Assembly (NCBI GenBank): GCA_030830245.1
Contig: JAURNJ010000333.1
Location: 1 to 10,729 of the forward strand
Direction of reading: 5' to 3'
From: Novosphingobium sp.
GTDB lineage: Bacteria > Pseudomonadota > Alphaproteobacteria > Sphingomonadales > Sphingomonadaceae
Length of the DNA stretch: 10,729 nucleotides
Shown here: positions 7,672 through 10,729 of the stretch, piece after piece
Layout of the letters: each line of letters starts with the position of its first letter
Numbering within the stretch: the first letter of the stretch is position 1
Notes under the pieces: model-generated
The model's input: the letters and a program-made list of their open reading frames with translations, nothing else
Databases searched by the model: none
Told to the model about the DNA's origin: nothing
Position numbers and translations under genes: made by a program

Positions 7672-8158
7672 GGTCTTGTCCTGTCTCTTCTGGTTGGGCG
7701 ACTGCCTCGGGTTCGATTTCGACGAACGTCAGCCATTCTGCAACGAGAGCGGGTTTGTCTTCGCCCTCGATCTCGACACTCACCTCGCTGGTAAGCTGGT
7801 AACGGTTGGGTGCTTTTTCCACCAGTTCGAGCAGGGTGAAATGCCCGCGCACCCGCTTGCCGCACTTCACCGGGGCGAGAAAGCGCACCTTGTTGAGCCC
7901 GTAATTGAGGCCATAGCTGCGCCGGTCGATCTTGGGATACCCGGTCTTGTAGAACGGGGCGAGCAACGAAAGCGTCAGGAAACCGTGAGCGATTGTTCCA
8001 CCGAAGCCAAGATCGCGCGCGGCTTCGGGATCGATATGGATCGGTTCATGGTCGAGGGTGGTGTCGGCGAAGGCGTCGATCCTGTCCTGCCCGACCTCGA
8101 CCCATTCGGAGGTGCCGATTCGGCTCCCCACATTTGCCTTGAGTTCCTTGATATCCAC
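7664..8158 (-). CDS. MaoC/NodN-type hot-dog fold (R)-enoyl-CoA hydratase-like protein
   Basis: A 164-residue single hot-dog domain protein. The hydratase motif is at residues 31-66: [17 protein letters not shown] followed by [15 protein letters not shown], with D36, H41 and H58 in the positions used by MaoC/NodN family hydratases. [13 protein letters not shown] (85-97) is another family stretch. Such enzymes hydrate 2-enoyl-CoA to (R)-3-hydroxyacyl-CoA; substrate range is not visible. The last 15 residues are acidic and not conserved. The start is GTG at 8158, with GGAC (8167-8164) about five bases ahead; no in-frame ATG precedes the conserved region. It overlaps the thiolase start by eight bases, giving a two-gene unit that suggests acyl-CoA metabolism. 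No (R)-specific dehydrogenase is present between them. Confidence 0.85.
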   Translation of the reverse strand: MDIKELKANVGSRIGTSEWVEVGQDRIDAFADTTLDHEPIHIDPEAARDLGFGGTIAHGFLTLSLLAPFYKTGYPKIDRRSYGLNYGLNKVRFLAPVKCGKRVRGHFTLLELVEKAPNRYQLTSEVSVEIEGEDKPALVAEWLTFVEIEPEAVAQPEETGQDHA

Positions 8159-8217
8159 GACTTGTCCAGCGTCCTTTTGCCTGACACCCTTGGCGCATCA
8201 GGCGCGCCTTTGGCAAG

Positions 8218-9318
8218 TCACTCCGCTGCCGCAAGCCTTGGCGAGCGCGCCCAGGAAGGCCGCCGGGCATTGAGCCAGGCCTGCGCGGGCTTCTCCACGC
8301 CGTGGTAAAGCAGGACGGATGCCAGCGCGACCAGCGCGAGATAACCGGCCAGCTCGCCCCAGCCGATCTGCAGGTCGTCGCTGACAAATGCCATCTTGAA
8401 CACGATCCACAGCAGGAAGTGGCCAAGATAGGTCGAGTAGCTGATTTCGCCGAGATAGACTGCGGCGCGCGTTGAAAGCAGGCGCGATACCCGGCCCCGA
8501 TCAAGCGCAAGCGCAAGGATGCCACTGAGGAATGCGGCGGGCATGAACACTGTTTCGGGCTGCGCGAAAACCAACCCGCCAGTCACGATGGTCAGGCAGG
8601 CGAGCAAGGCTCGTCCGGCCGCGCCGGGCACGTCTTGCCACTTGCGCCACATCAGGCAGGCGACAATGCCCAGAATAAATTCGCCGAGACAGCGCCAGAC
8701 GCCGATCTGCGGGATGTAAAGGCCAAGGGACATGGTTCCCGCCGCAGCGAACAGCACGGCAATCAAGGCGCAAACGGCCAGGGCAATCGCCAGCAGCACG
8801 CCTGCGCCGAGCCTGTCCCACCGAAGTGTCAGGGCAATGAGCGGAAAGACGAGATAGGCGGCAAATTCCGTGCTGATCGACCAGGCCGGGTCGTTCCACG
8901 AAAGGTGGTCGGTAAGTCCCCAGTTCTGGATGAGCAGCAGATGCAGCGGCAGTTCTGCAAAAGGCATTCGCTCGCTTGGCTTGCCGATCAAGACAAGCAG
9001 CAGCGCCAGCGCCGTAAACAGGGCCAGGATGAAGGCGTGCAGCGGCCACACACGGGCGAACCGCCGCCACAGGAACGACCAGGCCTGCGCCTTGCCGCCA
9101 TCGCTTAGCCGCTCGCCATAATTGAACCAGAGGACAAAGCCCGACAGGACGAAGAACAGATCGACGGCGAGATAACCCTTGGCAAAAAGGTCGATCGTAC
9201 TTTGCGGCACGATCTCGTGCAGCGAGCCACGAACGTGGTAGAACACGACCAGCCAGGCCGCGATGCCGCGAATTCCGGTTAGCGCATCGAGGCGCGGGCC
9301 GCCCTGCACGTCGCTCAT
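8218..9318 (-). CDS. OafA/YrhL-like membrane acyltransferase (acyltransferase family 3)
   Basis: A 366-residue protein with about ten membrane segments. Family features seen: RLDALTGIRGIAAWLVVFYH (residues 9-28, with the conserved histidine H28), AVDLFFVLSGFVLWFNYG (51-68), RRFARVWPLH (85-94), PAWSISTEFAAYLVFP (144-159), LGEISYSTYLGHFLLW (289-304) and the ending VEKPAQAWL. These proteins transfer acetyl, succinyl or similar groups to sugars of exported glycans at the inner membrane. ATG at 9318 overlaps the TGA of the upstream O-ligase gene as ATGA (9315-9318), with GAGG five bases ahead, so the two are translationally coupled. The frame stays open to 9621, but the extra part is low-complexity Arg/Ala-rich antisense reading and is not part of the protein. 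The context implies decoration of the XrtA-associated exopolysaccharide. Confidence 0.88.
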   Translation of the reverse strand: MSDVQGGPRLDALTGIRGIAAWLVVFYHVRGSLHEIVPQSTIDLFAKGYLAVDLFFVLSGFVLWFNYGERLSDGGKAQAWSFLWRRFARVWPLHAFILALFTALALLLVLIGKPSERMPFAELPLHLLLIQNWGLTDHLSWNDPAWSISTEFAAYLVFPLIALTLRWDRLGAGVLLAIALAVCALIAVLFAAAGTMSLGLYIPQIGVWRCLGEFILGIVACLMWRKWQDVPGAAGRALLACLTIVTGGLVFAQPETVFMPAAFLSGILALALDRGRVSRLLSTRAAVYLGEISYSTYLGHFLLWIVFKMAFVSDDLQIGWGELAGYLALVALASVLLYHGVEKPAQAWLNARRPSWARSPRLAAAE

Positions 9319-10034
9319 GCTTGCCTCGCGAGGCCGATCGGCTGCATGGGCGATTTGCGAACAGCATGGCGCGCGGGTTCCGGCGGCGCGGCGCGGCGCT
9401 TGACTGCCAGCACGAGGCCGATCTCGATCCCGACCAGCATGAAGATGAAGGGCTGGTAGGCAATGCCGACAAACAGCGAACCGACGAGATAGACGACATG
9501 CCCGATCTGCAGTGCATTGGCGAGCGAGGCATTGGCGCCGTCGACAGGATCGCTGCTCTTGCGCAGGCGCCAGCGAATCAGCTCGAGCTGGACGAGGCCG
9601 ATAATCTGGATTGCGAGCCACAGGGCCAGGCCAAGCCAGCCCTGTTCGCCCAGCACCTCGAAATAGGCAGAGTGGTAGGCGCGCGCCTTGTCCACCACTT
9701 CGACATATTCGATCGTCACGGTGTCGCCGGTCTGAACTGCCTGCCGCGTCTTGTAGCGCAGCTCATTGCCCAGATAGGCTTCGAAGCCGCCACCCATCGG
9801 ATTTTGCTTCACGTATTCAATGGTGTCCCACCAGACGGCTACCCTGGTCGAGGCGGAGGTATCTGCCTGGTGAGTTTCGATTGTGCCCATGCGTTCGAGG
9901 TAGCTTTGCGGCAGGAAGGGGATCGCCATCAGGCCAAGCACACCCATCAACCCCATGAGCAGGAACCGGCGTTTCGCATCGCGCAGGGCAAGCACGGCGA
10001 GCACGCCGATGCAAAGCAGGCCGGTGCGGGTTGT
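9315..10034 (-). pseudogene. O-glycosylation ligase, exosortase A-associated, 5'-truncated
   Basis: About 239 residues of the C-terminal half of a multi-membrane O-antigen-ligase-like protein. Seen: RTGLL and the following membrane helix, ASTRVAVWWDTIEYVKQNPMGGGFEAY, then AYHSAYFEVLGEQGWLGLALWL (the Wzy/WaaL-type loop with conserved His), and a final pair of helices ending near YQPFIFMLVGIEIGLVLAV. Comparable XrtA-associated ligases are about 430 residues. Upstream of about 10034 the frame loses resemblance (GTRPT) and meets a stop at 10065-10067, while the opposite strand becomes a glycosyltransferase. The first half, with about five helices, is therefore missing. A GTG at 10004 could start a 229-residue remnant, but it would lack half the channel. 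Either a real pseudogene or a chimeric assembly join. It is followed by the acyltransferase, overlapping by four bases. Confidence 0.75.
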
Positions 10035-10051
10035 CGGGCGCGTGCCGCACC
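10023..10051. repeat. Short inverted repeat at the ligase/glycosyltransferase breakpoint
   Basis: GGTGCGG (10023-10029) is the reverse complement of CCGCACC (10045-10051), with 15 bases between. The left arm is part of the ligase (Thr-Arg-Thr codons on the minus strand), and the right arm codes Pro-His-His in the glycosyltransferase on the plus strand. The two coding strands thus share CCGCACC, and it lies in inverted orientation across the point where one gene changes into the other. Confidence 0.6.
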
Positions 10052-10443
10052 ACGAGGTCGAGCGTTATTATGCCCTCGCCGAAGTGATGGCCTATCCACG
10101 CAAGCAAAGCCGCCTGACCGATCTGGTGACACCGCTCAAGCCGCTGGAAGCCATGGCGCAGGGCAAGATCGTCGCCGCGTCAAGCGTCGGCGGGCAGCGC
10201 GAGCTGATTCGCGACGGCGAAACCGGAGTGCTGTTCGCACCCGACGATCCCCAGGCCTGCGCCCGCTCGCTGGCGGAACTGATCGGCCGCAGGCGCGATT
10301 GGCCCGCAATGATCGAAGCAGGTCGAAAGCATGTCGAAAAGCACCATGACTGGGCAACTAATGTTCAGCGTTATCAAGTCGTTTACCAAAACTTGTTAGC
10401 CCAACAGGCTCGAAAGGTCCGTGGATCGCTTGCACCCGCCTGA
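10024..10443 (+). pseudogene. GT4 glycosyltransferase, exosortase A-associated, 5'-truncated
   Basis: About 139 residues of the C-terminal nucleotide-sugar-binding domain. Seen: VRVVGRVPHHEVERYYALA, MAYPRKQSRLTDLVTPLKPL followed by EAMAQG, SSVGGQRELIRDGETGVLF and a helix-rich end. GRVPH..V.RYY and RLTDLVTPLKPLEAMAQG are characteristic of the exosortase A-associated glycosyltransferase family, normally about 400 residues, so the whole N-terminal acceptor-binding Rossmann domain is absent. The frame remains open back to ATG 9955, but that part is antisense to the ligase gene and has no glycosyltransferase character. The start coordinate is the approximate breakpoint; bases 10024-10034 fit both genes. 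It would normally add a sugar to a lipid-linked glycan in the cytoplasm; this piece alone should be inactive. The next gene begins at or just after its stop. Confidence 0.75.
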
Positions 10444-10729
10444 GGTGCTTGCCCAAAGACCGGAAACGACGGGGAACAGAGTTTTGGCCAAGGTCAAGCC
10501 CAGCAAGTCGAGTGGGAAAGCGCCGATCACGCGGCATCCCTTGTTTCCAGCCACAGTCGCACTGTGGTTCGGGGCGCTGTTCGGTATCGGCAGCCTTGCG
10601 ATCCGGCCCAGCCTGATCGAGGGCCTCGTAACCTCGCTGGCCATCGATGCCATCATTCCTGCGGCAGCGCCGCCTCTTGGCGCGACCACGCGCATCCTGC
10701 TTGCGCTCACGCTCGCCGCGATCGGCGGC
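10421..10729 (+). CDS. Unrecognised small membrane protein (3' partial)
   Basis: An open frame running off the window end, with about 103 codons from the first possible GTG. I do not recognise the family. Seen: a basic, hydrophilic N terminus (KVKPSSKSGK), then RHPLFPATVALWFGALFG followed by IGSLAI as a first membrane segment, an amphipathic stretch (SLIEGLVTSLAIDAIIPAA), and a second hydrophobic segment starting at TRILLALTLAAIGG at the edge. The start is uncertain: GTG 10421 overlaps the glycosyltransferase end by 23 bases and has AAAGG close by; GTG 10445 follows its stop directly; TTG 10484 has GGGGAA at a good distance. Codon use and the absence of stops on this strand support a real gene, co-directional with the glycosyltransferase. 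The protein likely sits in the inner membrane; no function is assigned. Confidence 0.6.
   Translation, partial: MDRLHPPEVLAQRPETTGNRVLAKVKPSKSSGKAPITRHPLFPATVALWFGALFGIGSLAIRPSLIEGLVTSLAIDAIIPAAAPPLGATTRILLALTLAAIGG

Noticed and set aside
6415..7794. 459-codon open frame on the plus strand
   Set aside because: It lies antisense to an intact thiolase with all catalytic residues; its His/Arg/Ala-rich composition is typical of shadow frames in GC-rich DNA.
8177..8216. Possible terminator between the acyltransferase and hydratase genes (TTGCC/GGCAA with inner GGCGC/GCGCC)
   Set aside because: The stems are only five base pairs, the fold needs large internal loops, and there is no T run; it is not distinguishable from chance in GC-rich DNA.
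9319..9621. N-terminal extension of the acyltransferase by 101 residues
   Set aside because: It overlaps the ligase coding region in another frame and is Arg-rich without membrane segments; the ATGA overlap gives a natural start at 9318.
9955..10023. ATG at 9955 as the start of a complete small glycosyltransferase
   Set aside because: The first 23 codons are antisense to a ligase region with clear membrane-helix character and have no glycosyltransferase similarity.

Overview
The window looks like chromosomal DNA from a sphingomonad alphaproteobacterium (Novosphingobium, Erythrobacter or a relative). The grounds are high G+C, a full-length CtrA cell-cycle regulator with CtrA-like and GANTC sites upstream, an alphaproteobacterial-type TrmB, and remnants of the exosortase A (XrtA/PEP-CTERM) surface-glycan machinery common in that order. 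This assignment is an inference from gene content. No rRNA, tRNA, CRISPR array or insertion sequence was seen.

Layout from left to right. Positions 1-936 (+) hold the C-terminal phosphotransacetylase-like domain of an NADP malic enzyme, cut by the window edge. Positions 937-1051 are a short, strongly structured intergenic element. On the minus strand there follow a TauE/SafE-type permease, the tRNA m7G46 methyltransferase TrmB, a 680-residue fused alpha/beta E1 of a thiamine-dependent 2-oxoacid dehydrogenase, CtrA with a good factor-independent terminator, and a DUF4126 membrane protein. Next come a thiolase and a NodN/MaoC-type hydratase, whose reading frames overlap. All of these are metabolic or housekeeping genes.

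From 8218 onward the content becomes surface polysaccharide. An OafA-like membrane acyltransferase (-) overlaps by ATGA with the C-terminal half of an XrtA-associated O-glycosylation ligase (-). At about 10024-10036 the ligase stops being coherent. The plus strand then immediately continues as the C-terminal third of an XrtA-associated glycosyltransferase, followed by the start of an unrecognised membrane protein that runs off the window. Both glycan genes have lost their 5' parts at the same point. This is either a genuine deletion or inversion, or a chimeric join in the assembly, and it is the most unusual thing in the window.

How the genes work together: the hydratase and thiolase probably form a beta-oxidation-like pair. 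The acyltransferase and ligase act on the same exported glycan. CtrA appears to be autoregulated and is probably under DNA-methylation control, as in the Caulobacter cell-cycle circuit. No clearly new multi-gene system was found; most of the window is ordinary core genome.
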